A program made the translations under genes and the position numbers. Shown here one piece after another: positions 56,693-64,000 of a stretch of DNA of 64,000 nt. The stretch spans positions 68,549,829 to 68,613,828 of the forward strand of contig OW028573.1 in NCBI GenBank assembly GCA_932294295.1, in the 5' to 3' direction. The stretch is from Alitta virens. Taxonomy: Eukaryota; Annelida; Polychaeta; Phyllodocida; Nereididae. The first letter of the stretch is position 1; every line of letters begins with the position of its first letter. Below the pieces are notes generated by a model that ran no database searches, was not told the origin of the DNA, and was given only the letters and a program-made list of their open reading frames with translations.

Positions 56693-59600
56693 GCTTGACC
56701 TCTCTGTCGCTTTCTGTGGTAGATAAACGACGTTTTAGAAGCTCGAAGTCCTTGTGAGAGTCCTTAGTTGCACGCTGGAGTCCTTCGTCAGAGTTGCTGG
56801 GATCACTTCGATCCTTGCGCTTCCTTAGGCTGGGATCCACGTGCACCACCTTGCGGTGCCCTCCTCCTAGTCCTGCTTGACCTCCTTGTCTCTTCCGAAG
56901 AGAGCTGTCAATATGCACCGACTTCTCAGAGTTTCCCTGTCTGTCGTTGGATCCTTTTCTCTTCCTGTTCTGTCGCCGTGGTGGGTCACTGTCACTATCA
57001 TCCGCGTAGTACTGGCTCTGCTTGGCGTGTCTGGACAAGTAGGGACGATGCCGCTTACTGTTATGTCCACTTGGGAGAGGCTTGTTATAGTCATCTCCAC
57101 TCGTATCAGAGGACCTCGGCCGCCGCTTCCTATTGGCTGTTGGCTGCAGAGGCTGGTCATCAGACATGCTCCACTCATGTTCGGACAAAGGTTGATCCCC
57201 AGAGTGCGAGGGGGCGGAGTTTGCCCCCGACCCTGGTCCCTCCCTTATCGGCGCAGGGGGCGGATCCTGAGCTTCCTCTGGCAGGGCAGGGGGCAGTTGC
57301 CATGGCCTGGGAGCGATAGTCCTATTGTTGACTTTCCTTTTTGGCCTGGGGCGTATTTGGTCCCACGCCACCTCAGCATCCACCACTCTCACTTTCTCGC
57401 GGTTCAGCACCTTCTGCTTGCCAGTGGGCTGGTGTGTTATCCACACCACCTTCCCTCGTGTCTGAGTAACTAGCCATTCTGGATCCCACCTGCTTGTCAA
57501 AGTCAGGGGCTCCTCCGCTTTGATCACCACTGCATCTCCCACCTTTATGTCAGAAGCATTGGCCCTCAAGGCCAGCCTCTCCCTGTTATATTTCCTAGAT
57601 TCTTCTGTGAGATGTTGAGCTGTTCGAATCGCCTCATACAGTTCATGAAGCCTGCCATAGACCATGTCCCCTGAGGACAGGGCCCTATGTAGAGGCAGTC
57701 GCGGTCTGCGTCCATAATGCAGGAAAAATGGGGAATGTTGAGTCACATCGGACACGGCACAATTGTAGCACAGTACTGCAGGTCCCAACTGCTCCTGCCA
57801 CAATGACGTGTCATTATTAACCAATTTGCCCACAATTTCCTTCAGTGTCCGATTAAACCGCTCAATTCTGCCATTAGACTGCGGGTGATATGGAGTCGTC
57901 CTTTTATGTTTCACTCCCACGGCTGACAAATATTGTGTGAAAGCCAGGGCATTGAATTCCCTGCCTTGGTCGGTCAATACAGTGTCCACATATCCATGCC
58001 TGGGGAAGTATTCCTGATGTAATCTGGCCCATACACATTCACTAGTCTTCCTGGGAAGTGGGTAACACTCTGCATAGCCAGAAGCATGGTCAATTATGGT
58101 CAATATGTAATTATTCCCCTGATTTGAAGTTACCAGGGGGCCAACCAAGTCTAGGGACACATATTGTCCTATGCTTTTGGCAAGAGGCATTTCTCCCATC
58201 GGTGCATGTTCCTTCTTCTTCCGATGGACCAGACACGTGGCGCACTTCAGGACCCAATTCTTTACATCTGCCCTCATCCCAGGCCACACATAGCTCTCTT
58301 GCACCTTACGCATTGTTTTTACATAAGCCATGTGACCTACCTCCAGGTGAGCCTGTCCTATCAGCATCTCTCTATATTTTTCTGGCACCACTAGGCGGTG
58401 ATACTCAGCCGCATACTGATAGGGTTTCTGTATTGAGTATAGGAGCCCATCAATGACCTCATAGGGACTGTCTGGGTCATGTCCCTCTCCCCACTGCTCC
58501 ATAGTCCTCTGTGCTGCCTGCACTTCTGCAGGCACCAGGCCACTTCCTAGCACTGGCATGACTTCATCAGCTGGCAAGCCAGGAGGCAATTCGTCACCCA
58601 GTCTCCATTCATCGATGTCAAAGGTGTCCAGCCTCTCTGGCCTAATCCTGGACAACATGTCGGCCCTCACATTCAATTTTCCCTTCCGGTATTGCACTTT
58701 ACAACCATATTCAGCAAGCAGCACCGCCCATCTTTGAATCTTGGTATTTTGCATCTCCTTCGTGAATAATGAAGTTAGGGGCTTATGGTCAGTGTAGGCT
58801 TCAAACTTAGCACCCCATAGATAGGGCCTGAACACCTTCAGGGCTGTTATGAGCGCAAAGGCTTCACGCTCTATTGCCGCCCATCTCCGCTGGGTGGGTG
58901 ACAGCAACCTGGATAGATAACTGATGGGCCGTTCCACCCCCGTTTCCGGATCCCTCTGGCAGAGTATGGCCCCTATGGCTATGTCACTTGCATCAGTGTG
59001 TAGTAAGTAGGGATCTTTCGTGCGAGGGTGGGCCATGACATGCTCGCTGACCAGCAACTCTTTCAGCTTCTCGAACCCTCTTCTTTCTCGCTCTCCCCAC
59101 TGAAACCTGGCGTGTTTACGGGTCATGGCTACCAATGGTTCAGACATCTCCGCGTAATTGGGCATGCATGAGCGATAATATCCAGTCATGCCCAAAAATG
59201 ATCTGATATCTTTGACAGTTTTTGGGGGAGACATCCGACTGATGGCAGAGACCTTATCTGGATCCGCCCGCAGTCCCTTGCCGGTTACCACATACCCCAA
59301 CAATTTCACCTCACTTTGCCCGAATGTACATTTCTTGGGGTTCAATGTTAAGTGGTACTCTTTGAACCGATCTACCACTGCTTGTAAATGCCTCGCGTGC
59401 GTCACCACGTCTGGGCTGTAGACCACTACGTCGTCCACGTATATCATACAGCACTGCCCAATCAATCCCCTGAGGACCTCGTCCATGGCCCTTTGAAAGG
59501 CGGCGGTCGCGTTCGACAACCCCATCGGCATCGTGGTGAATTCAAACAGTCCTCGGAAGCATGTGAACGCTGTCTTCTCCATGCTGGTCTGCTCCAGGGG

Positions 59601-60566
59601 CAGTTGATAGAAGCCTGATTTGAGATCGAGCGTGGAGTATATGGCAGACCCATGCAATTGATCAAAAACGTCCTGTATCAAAGGCACAGGATAGCAGTCC
59701 TTCTTGGTTATTGTATTAAGCTTGGTAAAGTCTATACAGAACCTGGGACCATCTGAGGGATCCTTCTTTTCCACCAACACCACTGGTGATGCCCAAGGAG
59801 ACTTGGAAGGCACAATCACTCCTTGATCCAACAGTTCATCGATTTTTAGGCCTAGTGCTTCTCGCTTCATAAACGGCACCCTATAGGCCCTTTGCTTTAT
59901 AGGTGCACCTGAGGTTTCTATCCGCACCTCTATTTCCTTGTGGCGCCCCAGGCGCTGCCCAGAAGCACTAAATGCCTCTGGATTCCGCTGCATGCACTCA
60001 GATATCTCCGCTGCTGCCCTCTGCGCCTCCGCAGTGTCACCCCTGGGCTCGGATAACTCCATGATATCTGCTTCCTGGCATTGTCCTGGGGCAGGAATTA
60101 AAGCAAGGTCATAACCACGCCAATTCAATATCCCTTGTTCATAGTTTATGTGAGCTCCCTCCAACCTCATCACATCTCTCCCCAGGATGGCTTGATGCGA
60201 TATTCCATCCACCACAATCATTTCCAGAGCTCCCAGATCATCCTCCCTCATCTGAGTCACTCCACACACCTTAAGCTCATGTCCAGTGACTCCCATGAGT
60301 CCTCTGGAGGCCCTCAATATTGGGAGCCTCTTCATTGTCTTACATATCTCCAAGAATTCCCTGCGCCGCAGCACCGTGCGTGCTGCTCCGGTGTCTACCA
60401 GTGCCCTCATATTAAGTCCATGAAGTCTCAACTTCACGAAGGCCCGGCAGTCCGCTGCGGCGCTTAATGCCCCCCCTGGAATCCATTTCCAGTTTGGGGT
60501 CGGCCTCCCTGACGATTTTCGCGACATTCTCGACGTAGATGTCCGGCCTTTCCACATGAGGCACAA
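56640..60566 (-). CDS. pol: Gypsy Pol polyprotein: protease, RT, RNase H, integrase
   Basis: The open frame runs from 60566 to the stop at 56640 (1,308 codons); the frame is -1 relative to gag. Protease: LVDTGA at about 58-61. RT at about 215-390, with DLKSGFYQLPL, FMPMGLxNA-type TTMPMGLSNATAAFQ and catalytic YVDDVVVY. RNase H at about 490-610 (LHTDASD, YTDHKPLTSL). Integrase: zinc HH-CC (HLEVGH...CATC), the D-D-E core (SLDLVGP, TDQGREF, NGRIERFNRTLKE) and a GPY/F-like C-terminal module. All catalytic residues are present. After integrase there is a highly charged extension of about 200 residues, rich in S/R/K/D, with two VH-(I/V)-D-(S/P)-SLRKR repeats; this is uncommon for Gypsy Pol. Translation most likely begins by frameshift, not at the internal ATG. 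Confidence 0.93.
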   Translation of the reverse strand: MCLMWKGRTSTSRMSRKSSGRPTPNWKWIPGGALSAAADCRAFVKLRLHGLNMRALVDTGAARTVLRRREFLEICKTMKRLPILRASRGLMGVTGHELKVCGVTQMREDDLGALEMIVVDGISHQAILGRDVMRLEGAHINYEQGILNWRGYDLALIPAPGQCQEADIMELSEPRGDTAEAQRAAAEISECMQRNPEAFSASGQRLGRHKEIEVRIETSGAPIKQRAYRVPFMKREALGLKIDELLDQGVIVPSKSPWASPVVLVEKKDPSDGPRFCIDFTKLNTITKKDCYPVPLIQDVFDQLHGSAIYSTLDLKSGFYQLPLEQTSMEKTAFTCFRGLFEFTTMPMGLSNATAAFQRAMDEVLRGLIGQCCMIYVDDVVVYSPDVVTHARHLQAVVDRFKEYHLTLNPKKCTFGQSEVKLLGYVVTGKGLRADPDKVSAISRMSPPKTVKDIRSFLGMTGYYRSCMPNYAEMSEPLVAMTRKHARFQWGERERRGFEKLKELLVSEHVMAHPRTKDPYLLHTDASDIAIGAILCQRDPETGVERPISYLSRLLSPTQRRWAAIEREAFALITALKVFRPYLWGAKFEAYTDHKPLTSLFTKEMQNTKIQRWAVLLAEYGCKVQYRKGKLNVRADMLSRIRPERLDTFDIDEWRLGDELPPGLPADEVMPVLGSGLVPAEVQAAQRTMEQWGEGHDPDSPYEVIDGLLYSIQKPYQYAAEYHRLVVPEKYREMLIGQAHLEVGHMAYVKTMRKVQESYVWPGMRADVKNWVLKCATCLVHRKKKEHAPMGEMPLAKSIGQYVSLDLVGPLVTSNQGNNYILTIIDHASGYAECYPLPRKTSECVWARLHQEYFPRHGYVDTVLTDQGREFNALAFTQYLSAVGVKHKRTTPYHPQSNGRIERFNRTLKEIVGKLVNNDTSLWQEQLGPAVLCYNCAVSDVTQHSPFFLHYGRRPRLPLHRALSSGDMVYGRLHELYEAIRTAQHLTEESRKYNRERLALRANASDIKVGDAVVIKAEEPLTLTSRWDPEWLVTQTRGKVVWITHQPTGKQKVLNREKVRVVDAEVAWDQIRPRPKRKVNNRTIAPRPWQLPPALPEEAQDPPPAPIREGPGSGANSAPSHSGDQPLSEHEWSMSDDQPLQPTANRKRRPRSSDTSGDDYNKPLPSGHNSKRHRPYLSRHAKQSQYYADDSDSDPPRRQNRKRKGSNDRQGNSEKSVHIDSSLRKRQGGQAGLGGGHRKVVHVDPSLRKRKDRSDPSNSDEGLQRATKDSHKDFELLKRRLSTTESDREVKHAKDDASPQEDSAPETL

Positions 60567-61507
60567 ATGGGACGCCCATCGTCAGTGAACCTCAAGGGAG
60601 GTCTACTCTGGGAGCCTAGAGGCCTTCTGGGCTCTGGTTTTCTGCGCGGAGTTGCATGAGAGACATCAGATACTCTCGTGGGCCTTGGTCCTCTGGAAGC
60701 AGCCATGAGTTTTGTAAATTCCTTGGATAGCCCATTGACCCTTCTGGTCAGCTCAGTCAGTTCCCCACTTGCTTCTTTACTACTCCTCTCAGGCCTTCCA
60801 CTCCCAACTGCCCCAATCTCCATGGGCTCATCTGGGGTGTCCTCTGGGGCACAGCCATTTAGCGCCCTGTACAGGCGGTATTCGTCTCCTTCATACTGAG
60901 CCACCTGCTCCATGGCGTCCACATAATCCTTGGGTCTTCCTTCTCGGACCACCCTCTCTACCACCTTCCTGTCTCTCATACCTCTCAAGTAGGCCCCCAG
61001 CATGGTGCGCTGCTGGTCCACATTCCTGTTGTCCTTGGGGTAGCCCAAGTCGGCCGTCTCCCTAAATCTTCTCCCATAAGCTGCCGTCGTCTCATAGGCT
61101 CCTTGTTGTACTTTTTCAATTTCGTCTCGCATCCTGTCAGCCTCATGTTTGGACAAAAAGGTAGTGGTCAGGTGGGCCTTCACTTCATTCCACTCCACTG
61201 TCCTGCGATCCTCAGCAGTATCCAAAAATCTCTCCAATTCCACCCTCAGAGCTCCCTCTGCTGTCTGAGCGGCCACAAACAATGTCCTTTTTGTATAAGG
61301 TATGGTCAGCTCCACATCCCTGAACCATTGCCTAAGTCTCCTGGTGGTTGATCCATCACACCCAGCCACTCGTTTTGCCTGAGCCTGGGCCTCATGTTTC
61401 TCTCCATTTTCTTGTATATGTCTGGTCTGAGTCTCTATCATGGAGGCTGTTGACCCATTGCTTGCTTTCTGTACCCTCAGAAATTCCTGGAACTGGTCGA
61501 GATTCAT
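60464..61507 (-). CDS. gag: Gypsy Gag protein
   Basis: 347 codons from ATG at 61507 to TAA at 60464. The middle (about 75-200) has the helical retrotransposon-gag layout (WNEVKAHLTTTFLSKHEADR...YETTAAYGRRFRETA). A proline/arginine-rich region follows, then a single zinc knuckle CASCGKAGHLRREC (315-328) near the C-terminus, which binds nucleic acid. The protein should assemble particles and package RNA. It ends two codons after a seven-G run in the frame phase for -1 slippage into pol. A small separate ORF precedes it in the leader. Confidence 0.9.
   Translation of the reverse strand: MNLDQFQEFLRVQKASNGSTASMIETQTRHIQENGEKHEAQAQAKRVAGCDGSTTRRLRQWFRDVELTIPYTKRTLFVAAQTAEGALRVELERFLDTAEDRRTVEWNEVKAHLTTTFLSKHEADRMRDEIEKVQQGAYETTAAYGRRFRETADLGYPKDNRNVDQQRTMLGAYLRGMRDRKVVERVVREGRPKDYVDAMEQVAQYEGDEYRLYRALNGCAPEDTPDEPMEIGAVGSGRPERSSKEASGELTELTRRVNGLSKEFTKLMAASRGPRPTRVSDVSHATPRRKPEPRRPLGSQSRPPLRFTDDGRPICASCGKAGHLRRECRENRQGGRPQTGNGFQGGH
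60470..60476 (-). promoter_or_regulatory. candidate -1 frameshift site (G7 run)
   Basis: On the minus strand the gag codons read CAG GGG GGG CAT TAA, giving G-GGG-GGG in the slippery X-XXY-YYZ phase. A -1 shift here continues directly into the protease (GGALSAAADC). I have not folded the downstream sequence for a pseudoknot. Confidence 0.5.
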
Positions 61508-61577
61508 GATGACAGCTTTTCACATGGGCCCTCTTATATTGACAATTTCCTAGCTCATCTGCTCATTGTCTAATATT

Positions 61578-61790
61578 TCAGCATCTGCCCATTCTTACTT
61601 GTGCCAAACACAATAGCATAAAAACAGCCTGAGGCACTCTAGAGTCATAGAGAGTGGGTATTTCCAAGCTTTGGCTTTCCATTTCCAGGTCAATAAAGTT
61701 CATTAGTTCTTCCAATTCATTAGTGTTCATACCTTGCAGTCTTGACTGTATTTCAGTTTGTAGCTCCTGAATCTTCAAGTTGATGTCCAT
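61578..61790 (-). CDS. small leader ORF upstream of gag
   Basis: 70 codons between primer site and gag, ATG at 61790, stop at 61578; not in frame with gag. The N-terminal 45 residues are strongly amphipathic and acidic (MDINLKIQELQTEIQSRLQG...), coiled-coil-like. The C-terminal part looks like run-on. It could be a genuine accessory peptide, an upstream regulatory ORF or a former gag N-terminus. No family recognised. Confidence 0.35.
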   Translation of the reverse strand: MDINLKIQELQTEIQSRLQGMNTNELEELMNFIDLEMESQSLEIPTLYDSRVPQAVFMLLCLAQVRMGRC

Positions 61791-61840
61791 TCTTTTTCCT
61801 GATTTGTTCTTCTCCTTTTGTGATTTCCAATTCCAAACAG

Positions 61841-61858
61841 ATCACGTCGGGGTCACCA
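61841..61858 (-). promoter_or_regulatory. primer-binding site, tRNA-Trp
   Basis: The plus strand reads ATCACGTCGGGGTCACCA, the 3' end of animal tRNA-Trp including CCA (from memory of the tRNA sequence). The minus strand (TGGTGACCCCGACGTGAT) is therefore an 18-nt primer site, one base from the 5' LTR. Confidence 0.85.
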
Positions 61859-61859
61859 A

Positions 61860-62573
61860 TGTAAAATCCTCAGTGTAGTTAGTGACATACTATGTCTCCT
61901 TCCAGTATCTCATAGTCTCAACATAATGATAATTCAAAACAGTAAGTTGTGTCAAGTTGGTCTGCTCTGCATGTTGGTCAAAACCAAAGATGCCAGAAAC
62001 ATTCCATGTTTATTATTTATATGAATTCACAAGACAAAGGCCCCTCCTTAATGGAGGGGGTAAAATTCCCAATCACCATTCGATCTCCTCATCTGGGACC
62101 AGGCACACCCCTCCCAACTGTGCTCCCTCCCCTCCCAACTGTGCACCCATGGTCAGTCATCCATTATCCCCAAACCCCACAATGGACAAACTCACTCATG
62201 CATAGATTCTATACCCTCAAGGGCACACAGTCACACAGGACAGGTGGCAGGCAACCTGACCCACACCCTTCTCCCCTCATTATCTCCACACCCCAGGAGA
62301 TTGTACAGTCATTAGGCCAGGAAGATCCAATCACCCTTGATCCCATTTCGGCCATCAGGATCAAGATCACACAGTGGAGCATGATCAGGCCAGCTGGCCA
62401 TGGTTCATTGATGGATCCCCTGTCTTCACTAATGACTAGTACATTGTCCAAAGTGGGACCATAATCAGTGATGGCCATCTGCAGCCATCACTTCTACAAC
62501 TCAGAACATTGCACATTGAATTTACAATCATCATTTAGTTAAATTAAAGAGCAAAAGGCCAGTGCCTTTTACA
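61860..62573 (-). repeat. 5' LTR (right), 714 bp
   Basis: Same length and, as far as read, same sequence as 53470-54183. It ends TTTTACA followed by the AGCT duplication at 62574-62577. The polyadenylation hexamer is at about 62009-62014 (minus). Confidence 0.95.
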
Positions 62574-64000
62574 AGCTCATTAAAAATTCATATTTCATAT
62601 AAGCTGCCCCACCCTGACTGCCCCAATGGTTGTTCTCTATGCAATGTCAACAATATTTTTCAGAGAATACTGGTTTAAACTTTGATAAAAAAAAATCACA
62701 TGCTGTGAAATGCAGCAGTTTCTGGAGGAATTACCTGTTTATGCCAATAGCACAATTAGAACCAATAATTACATCAATTGTTCACACAAATAGTACAAGA
62801 TTAAGTAAACTATTTATCCAATGGTTCACGTCATTCAAAATATCTTGCAAAAAATCACAAGAATTCGCTATTTAAAGTAAGATTTCATTGTTTATTTGAC
62901 ACCAGGGTGGTGACAATGCACACAGAACAAGAACCTGAAAAATGGTTTAACAACATCGATATGTACAATTATACATAAAATATAACTATAACATAAAATA
63001 TAAATATAACATTGGACGGATTCAGCTAAGCATTTATACATTACATAACAGTATACTGGCTCAGTTTTAGATAAATACAATAGTTGAGTCTCCAATTACA
63101 GCCGTAGCGAACAATGATTGAGGTCAATAATTACATAATTACGTGAGCCATTAACAATAACAATTTAACATGATTTTTTTCCGAGAAAACGTATAGGATA
63201 AAAAAGAGAAATTAAAGGCAAATTATGCCTTTAATATGGTCAAATTACACCGAGGTCAGCTGCATTTGGCAAATTAAATCACTGGTAGTTCAGCTTTAAT
63301 TATCATGATGATGGGACTCCTTTCAACATTGATAATAAAAAATACTAAGAAAGGAGGTGACTTTCTGGCAAACCAACATGAATACCTTCATAAAATTTGG
63401 TTTTAAAATTGAGTTTCATTCAAAGAATTACATTCACTTCATCTCCATAGACAGGCAAAGGCATTCAGAGTCATACATTGGAATAATATTTAATAACCTG
63501 CTTCGTATTCTCGCCGTAATTGCAGCACAAAAACACACCTGCCATGGCTGCCAACATGATTACAACACATCTACTGCATTACATTCCACACCACTAATAT
63601 TCAATCTAAACTAAAATCACAGGAGCAAATCACCACGGGCTCCCAATAATTGCTTGGCCAGTGTTTAAATTAAACTTGGGAGCCACTTACCGTTCCAAAT
63701 TGAAGGAAGGAAAGAAGATATTTTAATTAACTCCTGGGTTGGCTATGTTCAGACAGGTCAATCAAGCCTTGGAAATGATTACTCCACTTGAAATCTTTGC
63801 TCCAGGCATCTTATAATAACTCCCACCCAATTTGAAAATTGTACATGGAAGCCACGGAAACCCATGCTTTTATTTTCACCATTACATCCAGGCAGTCCTA
63901 TCTTACATTTGGTTATTGCCAAAGACCACATCGTTACAGCAAATTTTATCCTCGTCATATTTGTCGCAAATTTCATCCTTACCACAGCTAATTTAGATAA
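62574..64000. other. right flank, nothing firm
   Basis: AT-rich sequence without recognisable coding. A minus-strand AAATAAAC at about 62888-62896 could be a polyadenylation signal of a gene entering from the right edge. No exon of such a gene is identifiable. Confidence 0.4.

Larger units (their letters stand above)
53470..62573 (-). mobile_element. complete Ty3/Gypsy LTR retroelement with envelope-like gene
   Basis: A 9,104-bp element on the minus strand. Order in its own sense: 5' LTR (61860-62573), tRNA-Trp primer site, leader with a small ORF, gag, pol in -1 frame, env overlapping the pol end, about 540-bp 3' untranslated part, 3' LTR (53470-54183). The ends are TGTAAAA...TTTTACA and the 4-bp AGCT duplication is exact. 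All three large frames are uninterrupted and I see no difference between the LTRs, so insertion is recent and the copy may still be competent. Gypsy assignment rests on the PR-RT-RNaseH-IN domain order. Envelope acquisition is typical of errantivirus-like lineages, but the primer site and the 4-bp duplication differ in detail from several insect errantiviruses. Confidence 0.95.

Noticed and set aside
1..64000. CRISPR array, operon or bacterial-type system
   Set aside because: No direct-repeat/spacer pattern, no operonic gene packing and clear spliced animal genes; the repeats seen are eukaryotic tandem repeats and transposons.

Overview
The window is nuclear DNA of a marine-type invertebrate animal. 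The evidence is spliced genes with kilobase introns, ShK-type cysteine domains, a class A neuropeptide GPCR, tRNA-derived SINEs, CR1/Jockey-type LINEs, several MITE families and an envelope-bearing Ty3/Gypsy element. The sequence is AT-rich with frequent poly-G/poly-C tracts. Phylum cannot be fixed from sequence alone. The GPCR resembles trissin-type receptors, which fits a lophotrochozoan or deuterostome invertebrate, but this is an inference.

Layout. 1-6 kb: 3' end of a plus-strand secreted protein gene, with three phase-1 exons (a Cys-rich EGF/CUB-tail-like segment and two ShK domains; probably an astacin-type protease whose catalytic exons lie left of the window). Its introns hold a reverse-transcriptase fossil, a foldback element and LINE tails. 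8.2-8.8 kb: a 680-bp TIR element with a relative at 44.8 kb. 10.0-36.6 kb: one plus-strand three-exon GPCR gene of 526 codons with introns of about 11.2 and 12.4 kb. Its first exon carries an in-frame 69-bp tandem duplication that includes the start codon. Its introns host two SINEs, a near full-length but broken LINE, hAT-like MITEs and a LINE fragment. Its 3'UTR contains a minisatellite that has co-amplified a MITE. 38.6-44.4 kb: a locally amplified non-coding repeat block, interrupted by a minus-strand LINE and a 300-bp TIR MITE. 45-53.4 kb: LINE fragments, a CTGCAA-rich repeat field and a broken LINE with three frameshifts.

53,470-62,573: a complete 9.1-kb Ty3/Gypsy retroelement on the minus strand. 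It has 714-bp LTRs that appear identical, TGTAAAA/TTTTACA ends, a 4-bp AGCT target duplication and an 18-nt primer site matching tRNA-Trp. Gag, Pol (in the -1 frame) and a 655-codon envelope-like protein are all open. The envelope has the architecture of the baculovirus F / errantivirus type: signal peptide, furin site, fusion-peptide-like stretch, coiled coil, membrane anchor and cytoplasmic tail. This is the most notable object in the window and looks like a very recent insertion.

Apart from the two host genes and the retroelement ORFs, I see no convincing protein-coding or RNA genes. The remaining open frames are short and lack family signatures.
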